From Bacteroidota bacterium (GTDB taxonomy: Bacteria > Bacteroidota > Bacteroidia > Bacteroidales > Prolixibacteraceae), in the NCBI GenBank assembly GCA_030691295.1, contig JAUYEQ010000649.1, positions 1-11,014 of the forward strand: DNA of 11,014 nt, given 5' to 3'. Made by a program: the position numbers and the translations under genes. Position 1 is the first letter of the stretch; each line of letters opens with the position of its first letter. This document shows positions 1 to 6,148 of this stretch, one piece after another. The notes beneath the pieces are model-generated. The model had not been told where the DNA came from. It did not search any database and worked only from the letters and a program-made list of their open reading frames with translations.

Positions 1-483
1 GTTGTTGACAAAGACGGTTGCCCGGTTGATACCGATGGTGACGGTACGCCAGATTACCTTGACAAATGCCCAACGGTTCCGGGTCCTAAAGAAAACAATG
101 GCTGCCCGGTAGTTGAAGAAGCTGCGGAAATTGCTCCTGAGCTGATGATTGAACCGGTATATTTTGACTATGACAAGTCGAATGTCCTTCAGGTAGAAAA
201 AGCAAAAATTGAAAAACTGGTTAAATTATTGAAATCAAACGATAATTATAGTGTTGACCTGACAGGAAATACCGACAGCAAGGGTACCGATGAATACAAC
301 ATGAAACTTTCTGAAAGACGTATCAATTCGGTTGTAAAATCAATCACCTCTTCAGGAGTTAAATCGACCCGTATTTCAAAACAAAAACCACTTGGAGAAT
401 CAAGTCCTGCCGCAACCAACGACACGGAAGAAGGTCGCGCATTGAACCGCAGGGTAACATTTGAAGTTATCAAGACAAAATAA
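1..483 (+). CDS. OmpA family outer-membrane protein with TSP type-3 repeats, C-terminal part (5' end outside window)
   Basis: Reading frame 1 is open from the first base, so the gene begins upstream; 160 codons are visible. Visible residues 1-40 are thrombospondin type-3-like, with Asp-rich calcium-binding loops (DTDGDGTPD) and paired Cys-Pro motifs (DGCP, DKCP, NGCP). Residues 49-160 form an OmpA C-terminal domain: a YFDYDKS beta strand, a GNTDSKG loop (most family members have GHTD), the NxxLSERR helix and the terminal NRRV motif. In this family the domain binds peptidoglycan non-covalently in the periplasm and the TSP3 part is a stiff linker from an N-terminal beta-barrel, which would lie outside the window. 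An ATG at 145 is internal and should not be taken as the start. A strong terminator follows 20 bp after the stop. Family assignment is secure; the exact role is unknown. Confidence 0.93.
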   Translation, partial: VVDKDGCPVDTDGDGTPDYLDKCPTVPGPKENNGCPVVEEAAEIAPELMIEPVYFDYDKSNVLQVEKAKIEKLVKLLKSNDNYSVDLTGNTDSKGTDEYNMKLSERRINSVVKSITSSGVKSTRISKQKPLGESSPAATNDTEEGRALNRRVTFEVIKTK

Positions 484-503
484 TAATTTCAGCTTAAAAG
501 TTT

Positions 504-537
504 AAAAGTCCATGTCAGTTTCTGGCATGGACTTTTT
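504..537 (+). terminator. Rho-independent terminator of the upstream ompA-like gene
   Basis: A 15-bp inverted repeat (504-518 with 522-536) contains a single G-T wobble (515/525) and encloses a TTT loop. A run of five T (533-537) forms the end of the second arm. Because the first arm begins with AAAA, the hairpin could also act on the opposite strand. It separates the ompA-like gene from the restriction-modification island. Confidence 0.9.
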
Positions 538-586
538 ATATATGTGCCCAATAACGAACAACTGAAAAAAGAAATATCAATATCTA

Positions 587-617
587 TTTGATCAGGTGAG
601 ATTTTTAGCTACTTTTG
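587..617 (+). promoter_or_regulatory. Bacteroidota-type promoter of the methyltransferase gene
   Basis: TTTG (587-590), 19 bp, then TACTTTTG (610-617) matches the Bacteroidota housekeeping consensus TTTG-N19/20-TAnnTTTG exactly. Transcription would start around 623-625, leaving a 5' leader of about 15 nt before the ATG at 639. No C-box-like repeat overlaps it, so the methyltransferase is probably expressed without the controller protein. Confidence 0.72.
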
Positions 618-638
618 TTACTTAAAGTCAGCACAACA

Positions 639-2546
639 ATGATAAAAAAAGGATTACTAAATCAACTTATACAAACTCACGACATTATAAGTCTTGAGCG
701 GCATTTGGTTTATTCTTACTTGACAAATAACAAACTCAATTTTGAGAAAAGTCCAATTCTTTCAAGTTATTTTAAGGACTTTGTGCAAAATGTGCAGCTT
801 TATTTTGACACATCTTCTTTAAATATTTCGAGCATCAAAGAACTTGAAAACTATTTGGAACTAATTATCCCAATAGAAGACAGAAAGTTTAACGGAGCAT
901 TTTTTACACCTGACTATATTATTGACTTTATTGTCAATGAAATTAAGCCTAAAGAAAACGAAGCTAATCTTGACCCAAGTTGCGGATGTGGAGCATTCTT
1001 AGTTGGGTTGACGGAATACTACAAACGGACTTTCAATAAACCTATAAAAAAAATAATCAAAGAGAATATTTTCGGTTCGGATATTCTTGATTATAACATC
1101 CTTAGAGCGAAACTTATATTAACAATTTATGCTTTGCAAAACGGAGAGATATTAAGTGACTCCGATTTCAATTTGTACAATCAGGACAGTTTACGAACAA
1201 CCTGGAAATTGAGTTTTGATAACATAGTGGGCAATCCACCTTATGTGAAATTCCAAGACCTCACAGATGAAAACCGAAATTATTTAACCAAACATTGGAC
1301 AACGGTTGAAGGCGGGACTTTCAATCTCTATTTTGCATTTTTTGAACTTGGGTATAAATTGCTTAAACCAACAGGGAAACTTGGTTACATAACACCAAAT
1401 AACTATTTCACTTCATTAGCCGGTGAGGCATTACGAAAATATTTTCTACGTCAAAAATGTGTAACACGAATTATTGATTTCAGTCACAAGAAAGTTTTTG
1501 ATGCTCAAACATATACTGCTATTACTTTTTTAAACAGAAAGCAAAATACAGCGATAACTTACGATAGAATAAAGGAAGGTTATAGCCCTGAATCATTCTT
1601 AGCCAACGCAAATGGCTCTCCGAATTATTTAGAAAATTTAAACGTAAAAAAGTGGCGACTTTTAAAGACAGATGAACAACAAAACATCAAAACAATCGAA
1701 ACGATTGGGAAGCCAATCGGTAAACTGTTTGACATTTGTGTAGGGATTGCTACCCTAAAGGATGAAATATTTTTCATTGACGGAACCAAAATGAAAAATG
1801 GTTGCTACATCAAAACCACCGATAAAGGAACTTTTGAGATTGAAAAAGAAATTATTAAACCAGTTTATAAAATATCGGATTTTAGAACCCAGGAAGAAGT
1901 TGAAACCAATACTCGGAAAATCATTTGTCCTTATAATATCAAAAATGGAGTTGCAATAGCAATTCCGGAAGATGATTTCAAAAATAAATTTCCAAAGTGC
2001 TACGATTACTTACTATCAGAAAAGGAAAACCTTCTGGCAAGAGATAAAGGGAAAGTGACATATGAGCCATTTTTTGTTTGGGGCAGAACACAAGGCTTAA
2101 CAAGAAAAGGAAAAAAAATATTAAACCCAACTTTCAGCCAACACCCAAGATTTTTGTTAGTTAAGGAAGAAGAAGGCTTTTTCACAAACGGATATGGGCT
2201 TTATTTCCGCGAACAAGAGAGTAATAATTTATTTAGTGATTATATTAATCCAATCACTCTATTAGAAAACATAGATGTTGTTCAGAAAATACTGAACTCT
2301 ATTGTTATGGATTATTACGTTAGCAAAACAAGTGTAGCCATAGAAGGTGGTTATCCCTGCTATCAGAAAAACTTCATTGAAAAATTTACTATTCCGGAAA
2401 TAACAGAAGAAGAAATCGGAATTATCCGAAGATTAAAAGACCTACAAGAAATTGACAAATTGTTAATACATAAATATCAAGTCAATATTCCTGTTCCAAA
2501 TCGCTTTTCATATACATCAAGTAAAGTTCTTGTCAATCCTTCATAA
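639..2546 (+). CDS. Type II N6-adenine DNA methyltransferase (Eco57I/TaqI-like, gamma order)
   Basis: The protein has 635 residues from the ATG at 639. A TTG at 615 would extend it by eight codons, but that TTG lies inside the predicted -7 promoter box, so the ATG is preferred. Motifs in order are motif X GAFFTP (86-91), the SAM-binding motif I DPSCGCGAF (112-120; the usual Ser is Cys here), an acidic GSDILDYN (146-153), NQDSL (181-185), the catalytic motif IV NPPYVKF (199-205) and ITPNNYF (about 251-257). NPPY with motif X at the N-terminus indicates transfer of a methyl group from S-adenosylmethionine to adenine N6, in the gamma arrangement. The remaining 350 or so residues are probably the target-recognition domain, TaqI-specificity-like. 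The last 70 bp overlap the 3' end of the convergent endonuclease gene. It would protect host DNA from that enzyme; the recognition sequence cannot be read from the DNA. Confidence 0.93.
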   Translation: MIKKGLLNQLIQTHDIISLERHLVYSYLTNNKLNFEKSPILSSYFKDFVQNVQLYFDTSSLNISSIKELENYLELIIPIEDRKFNGAFFTPDYIIDFIVNEIKPKENEANLDPSCGCGAFLVGLTEYYKRTFNKPIKKIIKENIFGSDILDYNILRAKLILTIYALQNGEILSDSDFNLYNQDSLRTTWKLSFDNIVGNPPYVKFQDLTDENRNYLTKHWTTVEGGTFNLYFAFFELGYKLLKPTGKLGYITPNNYFTSLAGEALRKYFLRQKCVTRIIDFSHKKVFDAQTYTAITFLNRKQNTAITYDRIKEGYSPESFLANANGSPNYLENLNVKKWRLLKTDEQQNIKTIETIGKPIGKLFDICVGIATLKDEIFFIDGTKMKNGCYIKTTDKGTFEIEKEIIKPVYKISDFRTQEEVETNTRKIICPYNIKNGVAIAIPEDDFKNKFPKCYDYLLSEKENLLARDKGKVTYEPFFVWGRTQGLTRKGKKILNPTFSQHPRFLLVKEEEGFFTNGYGLYFREQESNNLFSDYINPITLLENIDVVQKILNSIVMDYYVSKTSVAIEGGYPCYQKNFIEKFTIPEITEEEIGIIRRLKDLQEIDKLLIHKYQVNIPVPNRFSYTSSKVLVNPS

Positions 2547-3376
2547 TTTAGATTATCCATTGATGCATTCGAATTAGCCGGCAATAAATTATCATTTAAC
2601 AAATCTTGCGTTGTCGTATAAATTTTCACGGGAGTTTGAAAAAAATCGGCAACTACCAGAGCGACTCGCTCATATTTAAAATCATCGTCCCTTTGACTTG
2701 ATCGTAAGTTTAACGCAGCAAATCCCTTAATGTATTTTTCCAAGTAATTTGCAGTTGAAGCAGTAAATGGTTTGTACACCGGATTTCTTAGTGCAACTTG
2801 CGTTGAATTAAGCTCTCTTACAGAAATTAAATATACCTCACCGAGTACCATTTTGGGCAAACGTCTGTGAAGATTTAAAGGTTCTGCGTAAGTTCGTTCA
2901 AACATCGTATCAATATTATTGCCCAAACTGCTTAATTGACTTCTTACATTTACAGATAGAATATGTTCTGAAAACAATTCACCATAAGGTTCTGTTGTTC
3001 CTGTATTGTATAACCCATTAAAATCTATGCTTTCATTTCTTGGAGTTTTGTCATTGGGAAAAACACAAATATCTTGCTTCTTAAATTTCAAGAAACCTGC
3101 AAGCGTTTTTTCACCATTGGCATGACCAAGAGGAGGATGAATTAAAATGGGATTTACACCTTTTTCTATTAGTGATGATTTTACAACTTCGTGAAGCAAA
3201 TTAATTGGTTGTTGAGAAGTTATCAAAGACTTTTTGCCGAGCTCACCAGAGAACCTAATAACGTCTTCAACAGAAATTTTAATAATTTCCAATGCTTCAC
3301 CTAAACGAATAGGATTTGATGAGGAGTCAGATATTCTGTTATCAATTGTGTCCTTAATTTCCTGTAATGTTCTCAA
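2477..3376 (-). CDS. Probable Type II restriction endonuclease, family not recognised
   Basis: The 299-residue soluble protein has no signal peptide or membrane segment. It lies where a restriction enzyme is expected: directly after a controller gene, overlapping it by 23 bp, and convergent with the DNA methyltransferase. I do not recognise the family. A core at about residues 155-190, with FERTYAEPLNLHRRLPK followed by a hydrophobic GEVYLISV strand, could belong to a nuclease fold, but no clear PD-(D/E)xK or HNH triad can be read by eye. An N-terminal helical part (about 1-75) and a later VALVVADFF strand (about 240-248) are also visible. The start is TTG at 3374-3376: an in-frame TAG lies nine codons upstream and no ATG or GTG lies between, and the first internal ATG is far inside the protein. 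Overlap with the controller stop suggests translational coupling. Function is inferred mainly from context. Confidence 0.72.
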   Translation of the reverse strand: MRTLQEIKDTIDNRISDSSSNPIRLGEALEIIKISVEDVIRFSGELGKKSLITSQQPINLLHEVVKSSLIEKGVNPILIHPPLGHANGEKTLAGFLKFKKQDICVFPNDKTPRNESIDFNGLYNTGTTEPYGELFSEHILSVNVRSQLSSLGNNIDTMFERTYAEPLNLHRRLPKMVLGEVYLISVRELNSTQVALRNPVYKPFTASTANYLEKYIKGFAALNLRSSQRDDDFKYERVALVVADFFQTPVKIYTTTQDLLNDNLLPANSNASMDNLNYEGLTRTLLDVYEKRFGTGILT

Positions 3377-3587
3377 ATCTGTTATTATTAAAAAATTCTA
3401 TAAGAGAAACTCCCAGTGCGGTGGCGATTTTTTCAATATTGACAATAGAAATATTTCTTTGCCCATTTTCGACACTTGCGATATAACTTCTATCTAAGTC
3501 AGCAGAATAAGACAAATCCTTCTGCGACATAGTTGCCGCTTCGCGAAGTTCCTTAATTCGTTGACCAATTTTTGCCTTTACATCCAT
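3354..3587 (-). CDS. XRE-family controller (C) protein of the restriction-modification system
   Basis: The protein has 77 residues, the usual size of restriction-modification controller proteins. A helix-turn-helix spans about residues 21-42 (SQKDLSYSAD into LDRSYIASVENGQRN). The LDRSYIxxVExGxRN motif is characteristic of C proteins, which bind C-boxes as dimers, activate their own operon at low level and repress it at high level. Known C proteins delay endonuclease expression until the methyltransferase has modified the chromosome. The ATG at 3587 is five bases from a predicted -7 promoter element, so the transcript may be leaderless, as reported for several C genes. Its last 23 bp overlap the TTG start of the downstream endonuclease gene. 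The alternative, a generic XRE repressor or antitoxin, is less likely given the methyltransferase and the C-box-like operator. Confidence 0.9.
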   Translation of the reverse strand: MDVKAKIGQRIKELREAATMSQKDLSYSADLDRSYIASVENGQRNISIVNIEKIATALGVSLIEFFNNNRFENITGN

Positions 3588-3591
3588 TGAA

Positions 3592-3623
3592 CAAAAGTCA
3601 TAAATTGTAGACTATAAATCAAA
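3592..3623 (-). promoter_or_regulatory. Predicted promoter of the controller-endonuclease operon, leaderless
   Basis: On the minus strand, TTTG (3623-3620), 20 bp, then GACTTTTG (3599-3592) matches the Bacteroidota consensus with one mismatch (T to G at the first base of the -7 box). Only five bases separate this box from the ATG, so the start site should fall at or next to the start codon. The TTTG lies across the end of one C-box half and the spacer, where bound controller protein could touch sigma factor or block it. Confidence 0.6.
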
Positions 3624-3634
3624 GACTATAAGTA
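3610..3634 (-). promoter_or_regulatory. C-box operator (binding site of the controller protein)
   Basis: On the minus strand, TACTTATAGTC (3634-3624), a TTT spacer and GATTTATAGTC (3620-3610) form two near-identical 11-bp half-operators with centres 14 bp apart. Each is an imperfect GACT/AGTC palindrome around a TATA-like core. This closely follows the known C-box pattern of repeated GACTTATAGTC units. It sits 23 bp upstream of the controller gene. The other 100 or so bases of the 3588-3741 intergenic stretch hold only weak AT-rich inverted repeats. Confidence 0.8.
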
Positions 3635-3741
3635 ACATCAGAAATATCTTTTCTTTTGTTTAAAAACTTAAACTGTTAGTTGCAAGCATGCTGAATTTTC
3701 GTGCTTATATACATTATATTACGAATACTTATCGTTCCAAA

Positions 3742-5838
3742 TTATTTCCTGCCTGTATTGATACGCACAGGTTTATCATGCCATGCAGTTCCGTCGCCTA
3801 ACTGACCCATTTCATTGTATCCCCAGCCCCAGAGTTTTCCCGACTCGTCGATGGCCAGATTGTAATTGTAACCGGCTGAAATGTGTCTAAATTTCGTACC
3901 CGACTTTACCTGAACCGGAGTTGATTTATCTAAAGTTGTGCCATCGCCAAGCCGCCCGTTTTTATTGTATCCCCAGGTCCAAAGATTCCCTGATTCATCA
4001 ATAGCTGCAGAATGAACAGAGCCGGCATTTACCAATTTGAATTTGGTGTCAGGCTTTACTGATACAGGTTTTGTCATGGCTGTTAAATCGCCATTTCCCA
4101 ACTTTCCATATTCATTGCTTCCCCAGGCCCACAAATTACCGGATTCATCAACAGCCAGGGTGTGAGAATAATAGGTAGAAACAGACTTGAATTTTATTCC
4201 GGCATTAACCTTTGTCGGAGTTGATTTTTCTGCTTTGGTTCCATCGCCCAACTGACCGGTTTTATTCATTCCCCAGGCCCAAAGATTACCAGCTTCGTCG
4301 ATGGCCATTGCATAAGTAGTACAAGCAGAGACGAACTTAAATTTCATTCCCGGTTTGATATTTACAGGCAATGATTTCTTAGAAGTTGCACCATCGCCTA
4401 ACTGCCCGTAACCCCAGGCCCACAGCTTTCCCGATTCATCAATGGCCATACTTACAGATGATCCTGCCGAAATGGTTTTAAATTTCGTCCCGTATTTAAT
4501 CATTACCGGCATATTCCTGTCCTGTGTTGTTCCATCGCCCAACTGTCCGTAATAATTGTATCCCCAGGCCCACAAATTGCCAGACTCATCAATTGCCAGG
4601 CTGGTATTGTATTTTCCGGCTGAAACCGCTTTGAATTTTGTTCCCGGCTTTATTTTCTCCGGAGTGTCTTTTCCATATTTGTCTCCATCACCTAATTGTC
4701 CATAAGAATTGGCGCCCCATGTCCACAGATATCCCGATTCGTCAATGGCCAGAGAGTGCTCATTACCAGTTGATACATCTTTAAATTCAAACCCCGCTTT
4801 AACATTTACCGGAAATGATTTACCGGAAGTCGTTCCGTCAGCAAACTGTCCGCTTTCATTCGTTCCCCATCCCCAAAGGTTTCCTGATTCATCAATGGCC
4901 ATGGTATGATTGTAACCACCTGACACCGCGCTGAATTTTGTGCCCGATTTGATATTCACAGGCAACGATTTTTCACAAGTTGTTCCATCGCCTAACTTTC
5001 CAAAACCATTAAAACCCCAGGCCCACAGATTTCCCGATGCATCAATGGCCATGCTATTGGAAGATCCTGCCGTTATGCTTTTAAATTTTTTCCCTGAATT
5101 AATTTGTACCGGACTTGATTTATTGGAATCGCTTCCGTCGCCCAATTGACCGGAAGAATTACTTCCCCAATCCCACAGGTTGCCCGATTCATCAATGGCC
5201 ATACTGTGCCCAAATCCGGCTGCAACAATTTTAAATTTTGTACCTGACTTTACTTTTCCAGGAGTTGACTTATCTGTAATTGTTCCATTTCCCAACTGTC
5301 CATATTTATTGTTTCCCCAGGTCCACAAACTACCCACCTCATCAATGGCAAGGCTGTGGGCAGTACCTGCTGAAACAGACTTAAACTTTGTTCCTGATTT
5401 TATTTTTATCGGAGAGAACCTGTCGGTAGTTGTGCCGTCTCCCAGTTGTCCTTTGTTATTCAATCCCCATGCCCATAAATTTCCAGCTTCATCGATGGCC
5501 AAAGTATGGGAATAATAGATTGAGACAGCTTTAAATTTTGTTCCAGCTTTTATTGGCACCGGTGTTGATGTATTTCCTGAAACAGTGTTATTGCCCAACT
5601 GTCCTGAATTATTGGTTCCCCAACCCCAGAGATTTCCGGATTCATCAATTGCCATGCTGTAGTCAAATCCGGCAAGCGCGATTTTAAATTTTGTTGCTGG
5701 CATAATCTGAACAGGAGTATATTTTTCCTGAGTGGTTCCATCTCCTAACTGACCACTGTAATTATAACCCCACGCCCATAAATTTCCCGATTCATCAATG
5801 GTTAAGGTATGATAAGCTCCTGCGGAACAGCTTACTAT
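3742..5838 (-). repeat. 14 tandem coding repeats of about 150 bp (RCC1 units)
   Basis: The repeats are visible at DNA level on the plus strand as recurrent CCCCAGGCCCACA and GATTCATCAATGGCCAT blocks about every 150 bp. They are one open reading frame, not spacer-separated repeats. High identity between units makes copy-number change by recombination plausible. Confidence 0.9.
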
Positions 5839-5916
5839 TTTTTGAGCGTAGAAATTTACGGCATTTAAAACGAATGCAACCAGAATGATAATTAATAAAA
5901 TAAAAAGCCTTTTCAT
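3742..5916 (-). CDS. Secreted RCC1-repeat protein, 14 repeats (probable double seven-bladed beta-propeller)
   Basis: From the ATG at 5916 the protein has 724 residues; the frame extends to a TTG at 5946, but the ATG places a classic signal peptide first (MKR, then a hydrophobic stretch to about residue 20, with likely cleavage near FYA-QK at 24). The rest, about residues 27-724, is 14 tandem copies of a unit of about 50 residues with the core AIDESGNLWAWGxNxxGQLGDGT...P..I..GTKFK. This is the RCC1 / alpha-tubulin-suppressor repeat. RCC1 forms seven blades, so 14 repeats fit two propellers in series. The tenth repeat lacks three residues in the loop after WGY. No lipobox, C-terminal sorting domain or other catalytic domain is seen. 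Bacterial secreted RCC1 proteins are thought to bind proteins or surfaces; here the ligand is unknown. It is divergent from the ice-binding gene. Confidence 0.9.
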   Translation of the reverse strand: MKRLFILLIIILVAFVLNAVNFYAQKIVSCSAGAYHTLTIDESGNLWAWGYNYSGQLGDGTTQEKYTPVQIMPATKFKIALAGFDYSMAIDESGNLWGWGTNNSGQLGNNTVSGNTSTPVPIKAGTKFKAVSIYYSHTLAIDEAGNLWAWGLNNKGQLGDGTTTDRFSPIKIKSGTKFKSVSAGTAHSLAIDEVGSLWTWGNNKYGQLGNGTITDKSTPGKVKSGTKFKIVAAGFGHSMAIDESGNLWDWGSNSSGQLGDGSDSNKSSPVQINSGKKFKSITAGSSNSMAIDASGNLWAWGFNGFGKLGDGTTCEKSLPVNIKSGTKFSAVSGGYNHTMAIDESGNLWGWGTNESGQFADGTTSGKSFPVNVKAGFEFKDVSTGNEHSLAIDESGYLWTWGANSYGQLGDGDKYGKDTPEKIKPGTKFKAVSAGKYNTSLAIDESGNLWAWGYNYYGQLGDGTTQDRNMPVMIKYGTKFKTISAGSSVSMAIDESGKLWAWGYGQLGDGATSKKSLPVNIKPGMKFKFVSACTTYAMAIDEAGNLWAWGMNKTGQLGDGTKAEKSTPTKVNAGIKFKSVSTYYSHTLAVDESGNLWAWGSNEYGKLGNGDLTAMTKPVSVKPDTKFKLVNAGSVHSAAIDESGNLWTWGYNKNGRLGDGTTLDKSTPVQVKSGTKFRHISAGYNYNLAIDESGKLWGWGYNEMGQLGDGTAWHDKPVRINTGRK

Positions 5917-5943
5917 ATATAATTTGACTAGTGTATTTATTCC

Positions 5944-5975
5944 CAAACGAAATTTGCTTTAGGAAAGTGCCCAAA
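5944..5975 (-). promoter_or_regulatory. Candidate promoter of the RCC1-repeat gene
   Basis: On the minus strand TTTG (5975-5972), 20 bp and TTCGTTTG (5951-5944) resemble TTTG-N19/20-TAnnTTTG with one mismatch. The start would be near 5939, giving a leader of about 23 nt. An overlapping alternative -7 box, TAATTTTG (5979-5972), matches the consensus exactly but has no -33 partner that I can find. The 5917-6148 divergent intergenic region holds this site and the ice-binding gene promoter and nothing else I can identify. Confidence 0.4.
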
Positions 5976-6084
5976 ATTACTTTTAAAGTCAATGCCAGAA
6001 ATATAACATGTACTCTTTTCTAAATTATTCCAACAATTTCTAAATGTGTGAAACATGTAAATCTTCACTTTAATTATATAACAC

Positions 6085-6113
6085 TTCCTTAAATATTAGG
6101 CCTCAACTTTGCC
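6085..6113 (+). promoter_or_regulatory. Promoter region of the ice-binding gene, sharing a 13-bp motif with the DUF4382 gene
   Basis: CCTCAACTTTGCC (6101-6113) contains CAACTTTG, one mismatch from TAnnTTTG. The TTTG ends 37 bp before the ATG at 6149. TTCCT lies 11 bp upstream of the motif. The same 13-mer, with TTCCT 10 bp upstream, is found 38 bp before the DUF4382 start. No canonical -33 TTTG is visible. Confidence 0.5.
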
Positions 6114-6148
6114 TCATTAGTAAAAATCGAATTTTTAAATAAAGAAAA

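Noticed and set aside
681..693. GACATTATAAGTC, a C-box-like palindrome within the methyltransferase 5' coding region
   Set aside because: It is a single site with different internal spacing (13 instead of 11 bp), lies downstream of the start codon and has no partner half-site. Chance is more likely than an operator.
3234..3497. 87-codon plus-strand frame across the controller-endonuclease junction
   Set aside because: It is antisense to two well-supported genes and has no recognisable domain.
2477..3587. Reading the small HTH gene plus the 299-aa gene as a toxin-antitoxin or abortive-infection pair
   Set aside because: The C-protein motif, the C-box repeat and the adjoining N6-adenine methyltransferase fit a controlled restriction-modification system better.
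3658..3673. GTTTAA / TTAAAC hairpin upstream of the C-box
   Set aside because: Stem of mostly A-T pairs in AT-rich DNA, without a T tract; no support for a function.
3684..3706. Inverted repeat AAGCATG / CGTGCTT in the gap between the RCC1 and controller genes
   Set aside because: Seven pairs with one wobble, a nine-base loop and no T run on either strand. Too weak to call a terminator.
4709..5515. Several open frames on the plus strand opposite the RCC1 gene (for example 5180-5515)
   Set aside because: They are antisense shadows of the repeats, with repeated PDSSMA-type peptides that are the reverse reading of the blade core.
3742..5838. Regularly spaced repeats that could suggest a CRISPR array
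   Set aside because: The period is about 150 bp, the whole stretch is one open frame, and each unit translates to an RCC1 blade.
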